DNA from: Thermoleophilia bacterium | Lineage (GTDB): Bacteria > Actinomycetota > Thermoleophilia > Solirubrobacterales > 70-9 | Reading direction: 5' to 3' | Length of the DNA: 64,000 nucleotides | NCBI GenBank assembly: GCA_016650125.1 | Contig: JAENWT010000010.1 | Location: forward strand, 1-64,000 | Shown: positions 43,508 to 51,249 of the stretch, piece by piece | How the letters are laid out: every line of letters begins with the position of its first letter | Numbering within the stretch: position 1 is the stretch's first letter | Made by a program: the position numbers and the translations under genes | Notes under the pieces: model-generated | What the model saw: only the letters and a program-made list of their open reading frames with translations | Told to the model about the DNA's origin: nothing | Database searches by the model: none

Positions 43508-43722
43508 CTGCTCCTCAGCTTTTCGAAGGCTCGAACGAGCAAGGACTGTGCGGGGTCAGCGCTGCTGAACCCGCATGAGGGACAACAGGCCAGGGCGCAG
43601 CCGGCGTTCAGCGGGCAGCCTCCACAGGCGGCGTTCTCGCGAGGATCGAAGCAATGGCCACACATCGGACATGCCATCTCGTCAGGCGGGGCGACGGGCG
43701 GGTTCCTGGAGTGGGTGACCAT
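43504..43722 (-). CDS. Small Cys-rich protein in the feo operon
   Basis: 72 aa with nine Cys (ACPMCGHCFDPRENAACGGC, then C-x5-C and CCPSC). The pattern could hold two zinc or an iron-sulfur cluster. It sits between feoB (6 bp upstream) and feoA (overlapping), the place where FeoC occurs in other bacteria, but it does not resemble the FeoC winged helix. A possible iron or redox sensor for FeoB. Confidence 0.75.
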   Translation of the reverse strand: MVTHSRNPPVAPPDEMACPMCGHCFDPRENAACGGCPLNAGCALACCPSCGFSSADPAQSLLVRAFEKLRSR

Positions 43723-43728
43723 CTTCGT

Positions 43729-45732
43729 CTAGCCCTGCCATCCGGTCACCAGCAGGATCCGGTGAAGTACGCCGCCGATCAGGAACGCAAGGGGAAAGAT
43801 CAGGGCAACCATCGCCACCGCGGTCCGCACCCCGCGCTCCCGGGCGATGACCAGAGCGCTGGCCAGGCAGGGGATGAAGAGAGTGATGGTGACCATCGCG
43901 ACGACGATCTGCTCCGGCGTCAACATGTGCTGCTGCTGCATGACAAAAAGGCCGGTCGCACCGAAGTCGCGGCGTAGAAAGCCGAGCAGGAAGGCCGCGC
44001 TGGCGGTGCCAGGCAGCCCGAGCCAGCCGGTTACCAGTGGTTCGGCGGCACTGATCAGAAGTGGCAGGGCACCGGTCGCGTCGAGCACGAACAGAAGGGC
44101 GGTACCGAGCAGGAACAGCGGCACGACCTCCTTGAGGTACCACTCCAGGCGCGCCAGGGTCTTGATCATGACGTTTGCGGCGTCAGGTACTCGAAGTGGC
44201 GGCATCTCCAGCAGCAGCATCGACCGTTCACCAGGGATCAGACGCGCTGCCAGGCCTCCGACCACCAGCAGGACCGTCAGCAGGACCGCCCCCCAGATCA
44301 ACGTGGCGCTGAAGGAGAGGGCACCGAGCATCCCGAGGATGACGCCGAGCTGTGCCGAGCAGGGCACGGCCAGCGCGAGCAGCAGGATCGCAAGCATGCG
44401 GTCGCGCCTGTTGTCGAGAATGCGGGTGGTGAGCGTCGCCATCGTCACGCAGCCGAGGCCGAGAACCATCGGCAGGACCGCCTTGCCATTCAGACCCATG
44501 GTGGTGAAGAGGCGGTTGCTGACGACCGTGAGTCGCGAAAGGTAGCCCGAGTCCTCGAGTACGCTGAAGGCGATGAAAAAGGTGGTGACGATGGGGAAGA
44601 TCAGCGCCAGTGCGTAAGTCATACCCATGGTCCAGAGTCCGAATTCGCCAACCAGGAATTCGGATATGAGCGTGACCGGCACAAGACCGTTGACCAAGTC
44701 GGTGACCCAGGGGTTGATGATCGAGCCGAAGATGCCTTCCTCGACGATTCCGACCAACGTGCCGGCCCCGAAGACGCCGACGAACTCGTACATGCCATAC
44801 ATCACCAGACCCAGAATCGGCCAGCCCCAGACGCGATGTGTGGTCAGTCGCGCAAGCTTTGAAGTCCAGCTCGGACCCGGTGCCCGCTCGCTGAGGGCGG
44901 CGGAGGCGAGGTCGTCGGCGTGTGCGATTCTCGCCTCTTGGATGGCCGCCGACACAGGCCGCCCGATTCGGTGCTCGAGCGACTCCCGGTGTGCTCGCAG
45001 TTGTTCGAGCGTCGGGGCCGGGAGGTGCTCGGAAATCCACTCTTCGGTCGTGCGATCGCTGCTCAGCCAGAGCAGACCGAGAGCCCTGGGGTGCAGATTC
45101 CCGTTCGGCAGCAGCGGCAGGGTTTCCAGCAGCGCGGACTCGATCGGCTCCGGGTATTCGAGGCGCAGCTTCGCCGGCCGGGCCGATTCGCAGGCCGCGA
45201 CCAGCGAGGCGACGCCTTCTCCCCGGGTCGCCACGGCCGCTTCGACCGCTATTCCCAGGCTCCCGGCGAGAAAGTCAAAGTCGATCGCCACTCCATCCGC
45301 CCTCGCCTCGTCCATCATGTTGAGAACCAGAACCATCGGCAGACCCATCTCCGCCAGTTGGATGGTGAGAAGCAGCGCCCGCCGCAGACTCTTGCCGTCG
45401 CCGACCTGAACCAGCGTCCGCACGGACTCGTTCAGTAGTACCTGTGTGGTCACTTCCTCGTCCTCGCCCTGGGCGGGAATCGAAACGACGCCGGGCGTAT
45501 CGACTACACCGACCCCTGGCGCTGAACGTGAAGTGCCACGACTTATCTCGACGGTAGTGCCGGGGAAGTTCGAGACGGTCACGTAACGCCCGGTCAATTC
45601 TTTGAACAGCACTGACTTGCCGACGTTGGGTTGCCCGTCGAGTACGATGCCGCCATGCTCAGCCTCAACAACGGCTTCGCCGGCGGAGTGGCAACTTGCT
45701 GTGGATGAGCCCATGAGTTTCCCGCTAGACAA
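43729..45732 (-). CDS. feoB: Ferrous iron transporter FeoB
   Basis: 667 aa. N-terminal GTPase domain: G1 GQPNVGKS near residue 33, G2 Thr in FPGTTVE, G3 DTPG, G4 NMMD. The membrane domain has two Gate-type repeats with the conserved Cys motifs (LPMVLGLGCVTMATLTTR; LALAVPCSAQLGV; LLGFLRRDFGATGLFV). It imports Fe2+ at low oxygen. A box TTAGGACACCCTAA lies 26 bp upstream. First gene of feoB-Cys-rich-feoA. Confidence 0.93.
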   Translation of the reverse strand: MSSGKLMGSSTASCHSAGEAVVEAEHGGIVLDGQPNVGKSVLFKELTGRYVTVSNFPGTTVEISRGTSRSAPGVGVVDTPGVVSIPAQGEDEEVTTQVLLNESVRTLVQVGDGKSLRRALLLTIQLAEMGLPMVLVLNMMDEARADGVAIDFDFLAGSLGIAVEAAVATRGEGVASLVAACESARPAKLRLEYPEPIESALLETLPLLPNGNLHPRALGLLWLSSDRTTEEWISEHLPAPTLEQLRAHRESLEHRIGRPVSAAIQEARIAHADDLASAALSERAPGPSWTSKLARLTTHRVWGWPILGLVMYGMYEFVGVFGAGTLVGIVEEGIFGSIINPWVTDLVNGLVPVTLISEFLVGEFGLWTMGMTYALALIFPIVTTFFIAFSVLEDSGYLSRLTVVSNRLFTTMGLNGKAVLPMVLGLGCVTMATLTTRILDNRRDRMLAILLLALAVPCSAQLGVILGMLGALSFSATLIWGAVLLTVLLVVGGLAARLIPGERSMLLLEMPPLRVPDAANVMIKTLARLEWYLKEVVPLFLLGTALLFVLDATGALPLLISAAEPLVTGWLGLPGTASAAFLLGFLRRDFGATGLFVMQQQHMLTPEQIVVAMVTITLFIPCLASALVIARERGVRTAVAMVALIFPLAFLIGGVLHRILLVTGWQG

Positions 45733-45757
45733 AGGTGCGGACAGGGGTGCGGATTAG

Positions 45758-45771
45758 TTAGGACACCCTAA
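45758..45771. promoter_or_regulatory. Metal-repressor-like box before feoB
   Basis: TTAGGACACCCTAA, 13 of 14 bases identical to the first box before the ZIP gene. It is well placed to block the feoB promoter. Confidence 0.72.
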
Positions 45772-45851
45772 TGTCTGCGGGGCGGGTTTCCGTGGCGGTT
45801 GCCCCCGTTGAGAGCGGGCCTTGCCCGCGGCCGGGTGGGACTTGTCCGCGA

Positions 45852-46286
45852 CTAACCGCAGTCGGCTGCGGCGGTGACCTCAGCCAGAGCCGCGTCGATC
45901 CGGGGACGCACCGACGGGTCCTCGGCGATCAGTGCCGGTGCCAGCTCCTCGAGTACCCGGCCAAAGACCAGCTCGCACTCCTCGGTTTCGAAGTCGACGT
46001 GCTGACGTTTCTTCAAGCCCAGCTCGTGCAGGCGGATCATCTGACGGGGATTGACGCCCTTGGCGCCAAGTACCTGCTCACAGCAGGTAAGCGGGCAACC
46101 GTCGATGGCGATCACGGGGCGACCCGCGGTGGCCTTCTTGACGAGCGCCTTCACGTCACCGCCGACTCCGGCAATGCAGGACATCTCGGCGATGCCGAGG
46201 CGGTCGAAGCGCACCGCGATGTAGTTGGCGAGCTGGGCGACATTCGAGCTGCCCGAACAGGAATAGATCAGCATCGTCGACATCAA
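45852..46286 (-). CDS. DGC-domain zinc-binding protein
   Basis: 144 aa. Family motifs in order: YSCSGSSNVAQLANYIAVRF, EMSCIAGVGGDVKALV, and AIDGCPLTCCEQVL (the DGC motif). The Cys set is thought to bind zinc. The start overlaps the upstream acyl-CoA dehydrogenase stop. It lies last in a four-gene operon, just upstream of feoB on the same strand. Confidence 0.82.
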   Translation of the reverse strand: MMSTMLIYSCSGSSNVAQLANYIAVRFDRLGIAEMSCIAGVGGDVKALVKKATAGRPVIAIDGCPLTCCEQVLGAKGVNPRQMIRLHELGLKKRQHVDFETEECELVFGRVLEELAPALIAEDPSVRPRIDAALAEVTAAADCG

Positions 46287-47362
46287 CGTCTCCCGAGCTC
46301 GGAGTCGATGATCCGGTCGTCGGCCATCCAGTTCGGCTCCGGCCAGAGCTGCAGGTACTTGGCGTCGCGCATCAGCTTCTCGACGCCGGTCTCATGCATG
46401 TAGCCGGCGCCGCCGAAGATCTGCACGGCGTCGGTGCTGGCCGCAGCGGCTGCGTCGCTGGCTGCGACTTTTGCGGCCAGCGTGGCGGTCTCGTCGAGCA
46501 CGGCGCCGATCTGTACAGGCACCGTGGCCAGGCCGACGCTCATTGCCGCGAGCATCTGCCGCACGGCACCGTGCTCGACGATTGCCACGCCTCCCTGCGA
46601 CCGGGCTTGTGCGTACTCGAAAGCCATGTCGCGGGCCCGGCGCGTGATTCCGCGGGCAATTGCGGCGCAGCCGGCATGCAGCAGGCACAGCGAAGCCGTG
46701 GCCGCGGCGCCGGCTGTCGCATGGTCGGTCGCGGCCTCGGCCATCGCCCCCGAGAGTGAGATGCGGGCCGAGGCAGCCGACCTCAGCCCGAGTTGATGCT
46801 CACAGCTCCCTATCCTCAGCTCCGGTGTATCGGCGGCCAGCACCAGCACGGCAGGCTCCTCGCCTCCCTTGACGATGACGATGCCGTCGGCACCGAGCGC
46901 GCCCAGCGAGGGTGAGAGCATGCCGGCGATGACGGTGCGACCGTCCGGCTCGACGCCGAATGCAAGCTGCGCCGGGGTGACGAGCCGATCGGATGGGACC
47001 GGTACAAGTACCCAGCGCTCCGCCTCGGCGACCTGGGCCGCCCGCACCGGCGGCATCGCCGCGAGTGCGGCGTTGGCGAGCAGGACGACAAGTGCCACGC
47101 CGGCATCGCCGCTGCCGATTTCCTCCAGACACAGCAGAAACAGGCCGACGTCAAGACCGACACCGCCGTCCTCCACGGCAAGCAGCGCCCGGTCGTACCC
47201 CGCCTCGGCAATCGGAGTCCAAGCGGCCTCGAAGGCGCCCGGCCGCCGCTCGTCGAGCGCCAACGCCAGCGGCGCCAGTTCGCGTCTGGACAGCTCACGT
47301 GCAAGCGCGACGATCTCGTGGCGCTCGGCTGCCACTCCGGCGCCGGCAGCGACCGCGTTCAT
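46283..47362 (-). CDS. Acyl-CoA dehydrogenase-like protein, altered active-site motif
   Basis: 359 aa with the acyl-CoA dehydrogenase fold: N-terminal helices, a weak beta-domain, and C-terminal helices with VQIFGGAGYMHETGVEKLMRD. The usual YEGT motif after RDA, which holds FAD and often the base in other members, reads LQLWPEPNW here. Together with its short length this suggests an unusual or partner subunit. It overlaps both neighbours by 4 bp. Confidence 0.78.
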   Translation of the reverse strand: MNAVAAGAGVAAERHEIVALARELSRRELAPLALALDERRPGAFEAAWTPIAEAGYDRALLAVEDGGVGLDVGLFLLCLEEIGSGDAGVALVVLLANAALAAMPPVRAAQVAEAERWVLVPVPSDRLVTPAQLAFGVEPDGRTVIAGMLSPSLGALGADGIVIVKGGEEPAVLVLAADTPELRIGSCEHQLGLRSAASARISLSGAMAEAATDHATAGAAATASLCLLHAGCAAIARGITRRARDMAFEYAQARSQGGVAIVEHGAVRQMLAAMSVGLATVPVQIGAVLDETATLAAKVAASDAAAAASTDAVQIFGGAGYMHETGVEKLMRDAKYLQLWPEPNWMADDRIIDSELGRR

Positions 47363-48843
47363 ACGGCGGCCGCCCCGACCCCGTCCCGACCCGGCAACGG
47401 CGGCAACATCGCCATCGTTTCTCCCTGCACCAGGGTCCGGAATACCTCGATCCGATTGAGCTGGTTGGTGCCCTCGTAGATCTGGCAGAGTTTGGCGTCC
47501 CGCCAGAGCTTCTCCAGTTCGGCCCGAACCGGTGCGTCGGTGAGGCCGGCGATCTGGAGGGCGTCATCGGTGACGCTCATCGCGACATCGCCACCTTGGG
47601 CCTTGGCCAGCGAGGAAAGGCCCAGCGAGCGGGTCACCGCGGCATCACTGGTGACCCGGTTGAGAAATCCGGCGAGCGCATCGCGGGTTCGCGGAGAGTT
47701 CAACATCCTGCGCACAGCGGGCCGGCGGAATATCCAGTTCGGCACCAGCCCCAGGCTCCTCAGCAACGGATGTCCTGTTGCGGCGCCGAGCGAGGCGATG
47801 TCGATCTCCACGGCGGCGTCCATGTAGGCCTGGCGGGCGAGGTGCAGGCGCTCGACCATGGTCGCGAGCCTCAGCTGCACACTCTGGCGTTCGAGCAGCC
47901 GCCGCCCGTCGGGGCTCTCCTGCAGCCATGCCAGCAGCCGCTCGTAAGCACCGCGCGCGATTCCCGTCGCGATCGCTCCGACCGCTGGACGTGAAGTGGC
48001 GAGTACGGTCAGCGTCGCTCCGGCGGCATCGCCGACTCGTCCGACGACCCGTTGGTCGGGGACGAAGACCTCGTCGAAGGAGAGTTCCGCCGCGGGACAT
48101 GCTCGCTGGCCCATCTTGTGCTCGGTGCGCGCCACGGTGAACCCGCTGCTCCTGGCATCGACCAGGAAACAGGTCCAGGTCTCCGCCGGGCGGGTCGGAT
48201 CGACTGGCATCATCACCGTGATCCAGCGGGCGACGCTGCCGTTCGAGATGAATCGCTTGGTGCCCGACAGCGAGTAACCGCCCGGAACTCGCCGCGCCCG
48301 GCTGGTGATTCGTCCCCTGGCCAGCAGGTCGAGGTCCTCGACGTCGGTGCCCGCATCGGGTTCGGTCAGCGCAAAGGCCATCAGTATCGGCTCTCCCCGC
48401 CGGGCCGACTCCACGATTTCGCCCAGCACGTCCCAATGCAGCGGGCCGTCGAGCAGCAGCGGCGCGACCCCGAGCGAGTGGGCGCCGAAGATCAGGGCGA
48501 GGCCGGGGCAGCCGGCGCAGAGTTCTTCCATGATCAATGCGCACTGGGCCGTGAGACAACCGCCACCGCCGACCTGGGCCGGCAGAAGGAAATCGAGCAT
48601 CCCCTCCCGGCCCCCTGTCCTGACCAGGTCCCAGTCGAAGAAGGAAGGATCCTCGTCGGTTCGCCGGTCCATATCCAGCGCGACCGGCCTCAGGTGCTCA
48701 TCGGCAAACCGCCGGGCTCGCAGCTGTTCCCTTTCGAGTCGGCGCACATAGCGGCGGTCCAGCCGTTCGATCTGGCGCAGACGCGGAAAGGCTTCCAGAA
48801 GCGACGGAGCCGTCACGGGGGTAGCGGCGCGTACGGCGCTCAT
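47359..48843 (-). CDS. Acyl-CoA dehydrogenase
   Basis: 494 aa. FALTEPDAGTDVEDL (FAD and substrate), YSLSGTKRFISNGSVARWI, and AKLCQIYEGTNQLNR with the likely catalytic Glu of the YEGT motif. An extended N-terminus and an insert before the last helices (about residues 345-400) distinguish it from simple family members. It likely forms a complex with the shorter dehydrogenase encoded next; paired dehydrogenases of unequal length occur in steroid and branched-acid breakdown. Confidence 0.85.
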   Translation of the reverse strand: MSAVRAATPVTAPSLLEAFPRLRQIERLDRRYVRRLEREQLRARRFADEHLRPVALDMDRRTDEDPSFFDWDLVRTGGREGMLDFLLPAQVGGGGCLTAQCALIMEELCAGCPGLALIFGAHSLGVAPLLLDGPLHWDVLGEIVESARRGEPILMAFALTEPDAGTDVEDLDLLARGRITSRARRVPGGYSLSGTKRFISNGSVARWITVMMPVDPTRPAETWTCFLVDARSSGFTVARTEHKMGQRACPAAELSFDEVFVPDQRVVGRVGDAAGATLTVLATSRPAVGAIATGIARGAYERLLAWLQESPDGRRLLERQSVQLRLATMVERLHLARQAYMDAAVEIDIASLGAATGHPLLRSLGLVPNWIFRRPAVRRMLNSPRTRDALAGFLNRVTSDAAVTRSLGLSSLAKAQGGDVAMSVTDDALQIAGLTDAPVRAELEKLWRDAKLCQIYEGTNQLNRIEVFRTLVQGETMAMLPPLPGRDGVGAAAV

Positions 48844-48844
48844 C

Positions 48845-49675
48845 TCAACCTGCGACGGGATCGCCGGACGAACTCATTGCCGCCGCATGCTGGATCAGCT
48901 GCAGGCTGAGATGGTCTGGCCCGAACAGGATCCCTTCGAATCGAGGCGTCAACTCGTAGTAGAAAGAACGTCGTGAAACCAGCATGCCGGCAAGCTCGCG
49001 GGCGATCGGGTGCCGCTGGCCCAGTTCCAGCTGCGCGGCCCCCGGCCGCAGCGAACGACCCCCGGCAAGCACGTTCAGCTTGAACTCCGAGGACTGCGGC
49101 TGGCGATCCATCCACAGGTGGCTGAACATCTGGACCTCGCCCGAGCGGGGCGTATCGATAAGCGGTCCGTCGAAGCTGAGGATGTGCTCCTCGCCCTCGC
49201 CCAGCCGGCAGGTGCGTCGTGAGCCGTCCTGAGCGAAGTCGATCGAGCCGATGAACTTGGGGTAGTTATAGAGTTCGACGCCGCCGGCCCGGGCGATCTC
49301 CGTCGTCACCGGCAGGTGCTGGACCCAGGCATGGAGCTGATTGCTGCGCTGCGATGCGAGGAGTGCCCGGCCGGGAGGGTTGGAGACGAAGCGAGGGTCG
49401 TTGAGGAGGATCGAAATTGCCAGTTCGTTGTAGGGCCCGAGGTCCGTATCGCGGTACTCGAAGCAGCTGATGCCGACAGCGCCCAGGCCGGGCGCAAGCC
49501 GGGCAGGAACGAAGCGCGGATCGGGCAGGAGTCTGCGCACCGCATCGAGCCGGGCCGGAAAGAGCGCCGTCTGGGCTGTGCCGTCGAAGTAGAAGATCGG
49601 CAGCTTTGCTTCCTCCCCCGCCAGCGTTATGTCCAACTGGGTGACGCCCTCGAAGAATGCTGATTGACGTGACAT
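48845..49675 (-). CDS. Acetoacetate-decarboxylase-fold protein
   Basis: The start is ATG 49675 (276 aa). The ADC family pattern is present: DPRFVPARLAPGLGAVGISC, DLGPYNELAISILL, and VELYNYPKFIGSIDF, where the Lys corresponds to the Schiff-base region of acetoacetate decarboxylase. It starts the operon with two acyl-CoA dehydrogenases and a DGC protein. Decarboxylase or another lyase activity on a small keto acid is possible. Confidence 0.75.
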   Translation of the reverse strand: MSRQSAFFEGVTQLDITLAGEEAKLPIFYFDGTAQTALFPARLDAVRRLLPDPRFVPARLAPGLGAVGISCFEYRDTDLGPYNELAISILLNDPRFVSNPPGRALLASQRSNQLHAWVQHLPVTTEIARAGGVELYNYPKFIGSIDFAQDGSRRTCRLGEGEEHILSFDGPLIDTPRSGEVQMFSHLWMDRQPQSSEFKLNVLAGGRSLRPGAAQLELGQRHPIARELAGMLVSRRSFYYELTPRFEGILFGPDHLSLQLIQHAAAMSSSGDPVAG

Positions 49676-49781
49676 GGAGGCAGGTTGCCATGTGGGCCAC
49701 CGGCAATCCATCCGTATATGTCCCGTGTACTTCGCGGGATCGACCCGTGCCGGTCACCTGAAGTCCGCCGCGAGAGCGGGC

Positions 49782-50420
49782 TCAGGACATCAGGTTGTGG
49801 TCGATCGCGTAGCGCACGAGTTCAGGGCGGCTGGAGAGACCAAGTTTCTGCTGGATGCGGGTGCGGTGGGTCTCGACCGTCCGAACGCTGAGCGAAAGCT
49901 CACGAGCGATGTCCGTATTGGTATGTCCGCGGGAAATCAGGCGCAGTACCTCGCTCTCTCGCGCGGACAGCTCGCTTTCCGGATCGGCTTCTCCGACTGG
50001 TTCGGCAAGAGCCCGTTCCAGATTCCGATCGACGTGCCTGCGGCCCGCAGCCACCGCCCGGATCGCGTCCACGAGTTCATCGTCGGCGGCCCGCTTCAAC
50101 AGGTAGCCCTTCGCACCGGCTTCGAGCGCCAGCCGGGCGAATTTCGGGTCCTGCTCCATGGTCAGGACCAGTACTGCGAGGTGTGGAGTCGATCCTGCGG
50201 CCTCAGAGACGACCTCCAGCGGGCGGCCCGGCATATTGAGGTCGAGCAGGAGCACGTCCGCATTTCCCTCCCTCGCCACCGCGAGTGCTGCGGTGGCGTC
50301 GCCTTCCTCCGCGATCACGTCGAAGTCGGGCACCCGCGCCAGCAGCTTGTGCAGGCCGCGGCGGACGACGACATGGTCATCGGCCAGTACCAGGGAGATC
50401 GACGGCTGGGCCTCATTCAT
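49782..50420 (-). CDS. NarL/LuxR-type response regulator
   Basis: The start is ATG 50420 (212 aa). Receiver domain with acidic pocket LADDHVVVRRGL, phospho-acceptor Asp in VLLLDLNMPG, Thr in LVLTMEQDP, and Lys in GYLLKRAA. C-terminal GerE helix-turn-helix: LSARESEVLRLISRGHTNTD, RTVETHRTRIQQKLG. Divergent from a second regulator of the same type. Confidence 0.92.
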   Translation of the reverse strand: MNEAQPSISLVLADDHVVVRRGLHKLLARVPDFDVIAEEGDATAALAVAREGNADVLLLDLNMPGRPLEVVSEAAGSTPHLAVLVLTMEQDPKFARLALEAGAKGYLLKRAADDELVDAIRAVAAGRRHVDRNLERALAEPVGEADPESELSARESEVLRLISRGHTNTDIARELSLSVRTVETHRTRIQQKLGLSSRPELVRYAIDHNLMS

Positions 50421-50583
50421 CGACAGCGACTCTAGATGTCCTGCCCGGATACCGAACAGGCAGGTCGGGGCAGGTCGGGGTATTGCCCGCTGCCGGGCAG
50501 GGCGATCCACGGATGATGAGCCGTCGCGAAAATGGGAACATTGTCGAATGCCGTCTGGTTCCCGCCGCGAGAACGTCGCATCA

Positions 50584-51249
50584 ATGGACTCTCCTGATCA
50601 TGCCGCCGGAGCCGAGGGGGAAGGACCGATTCGCGTCGTGATCGCCGACGACCACAGAGTGGTCCGCACCGGCTTGCGACTGCTGCTGGAGACGGAGGCA
50701 GGGTTTGATGTCGTGGCGGAGGCGGACGACGCCTCGACCGCCCGTCTTTACGTGCGTGCCCATCGCCCGAACGTGCTCGTGCTCGACCTCAACATGCCGG
50801 GTGAGTCGAGTCTCGCTTCGATTCCGGCGCTGCGAAAGGAGATCCCGGAGACACAGATCGTCGTGCTCACCATGCAGGACGACCCCGCATTCGCAAGAGA
50901 GGCGCTGAAGGCCGGCGCGCTCGGTTTCGTGCTGAAAAGAGCAGCCGAGAACGAGCTGATTGAGGCCGTCCGGCTCGCTGCAACGGGTGAGCGGTACCTG
51001 AACCCGCAGATCGGTGCCCGCATCGTGGTCGAGCCACCGCCCGGACCGCCGGACGGTCTGACCGAAGAGGAGATCGAGATCCTGCGCCTCGTGGCACTCG
51101 GCCATACCAATGCCGAGATCGGCGAGAGGCTCTTTCTCAGCGGACGCACGGTTGAGACTCACCGGACAAAGCTCCAGCGCCGGCTCGGCCTCGATACCCG
51201 GGTCGAACTGGTCAGCTACGTTCTGGATCAGGGTCTGCTCGAGCGCTAG
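50584..51249 (+). CDS. NarL/LuxR-type response regulator
   Basis: The start is ATG 50584 (221 aa). Receiver: IADDHRVVRTGL, Asp in VLVLDLNMPG, Lys in GFVLKRAA. GerE domain: LTEEEIEILRLVALGHTNAE, RTVETHRTKLQRRLG. It overlaps the kinase gene by 4 bp tail to tail. It is clearly a paralogue of the regulator at 49782; the two may form heterodimers or split one kinase signal. Confidence 0.92.
   Translation: MDSPDHAAGAEGEGPIRVVIADDHRVVRTGLRLLLETEAGFDVVAEADDASTARLYVRAHRPNVLVLDLNMPGESSLASIPALRKEIPETQIVVLTMQDDPAFAREALKAGALGFVLKRAAENELIEAVRLAATGERYLNPQIGARIVVEPPPGPPDGLTEEEIEILRLVALGHTNAEIGERLFLSGRTVETHRTKLQRRLGLDTRVELVSYVLDQGLLER

Noticed and set aside
47645-48559. Minus-strand frame of 304 codons
   Set aside because: Overlaps the acyl-CoA dehydrogenase in another frame, with Arg-rich, motif-free translation.
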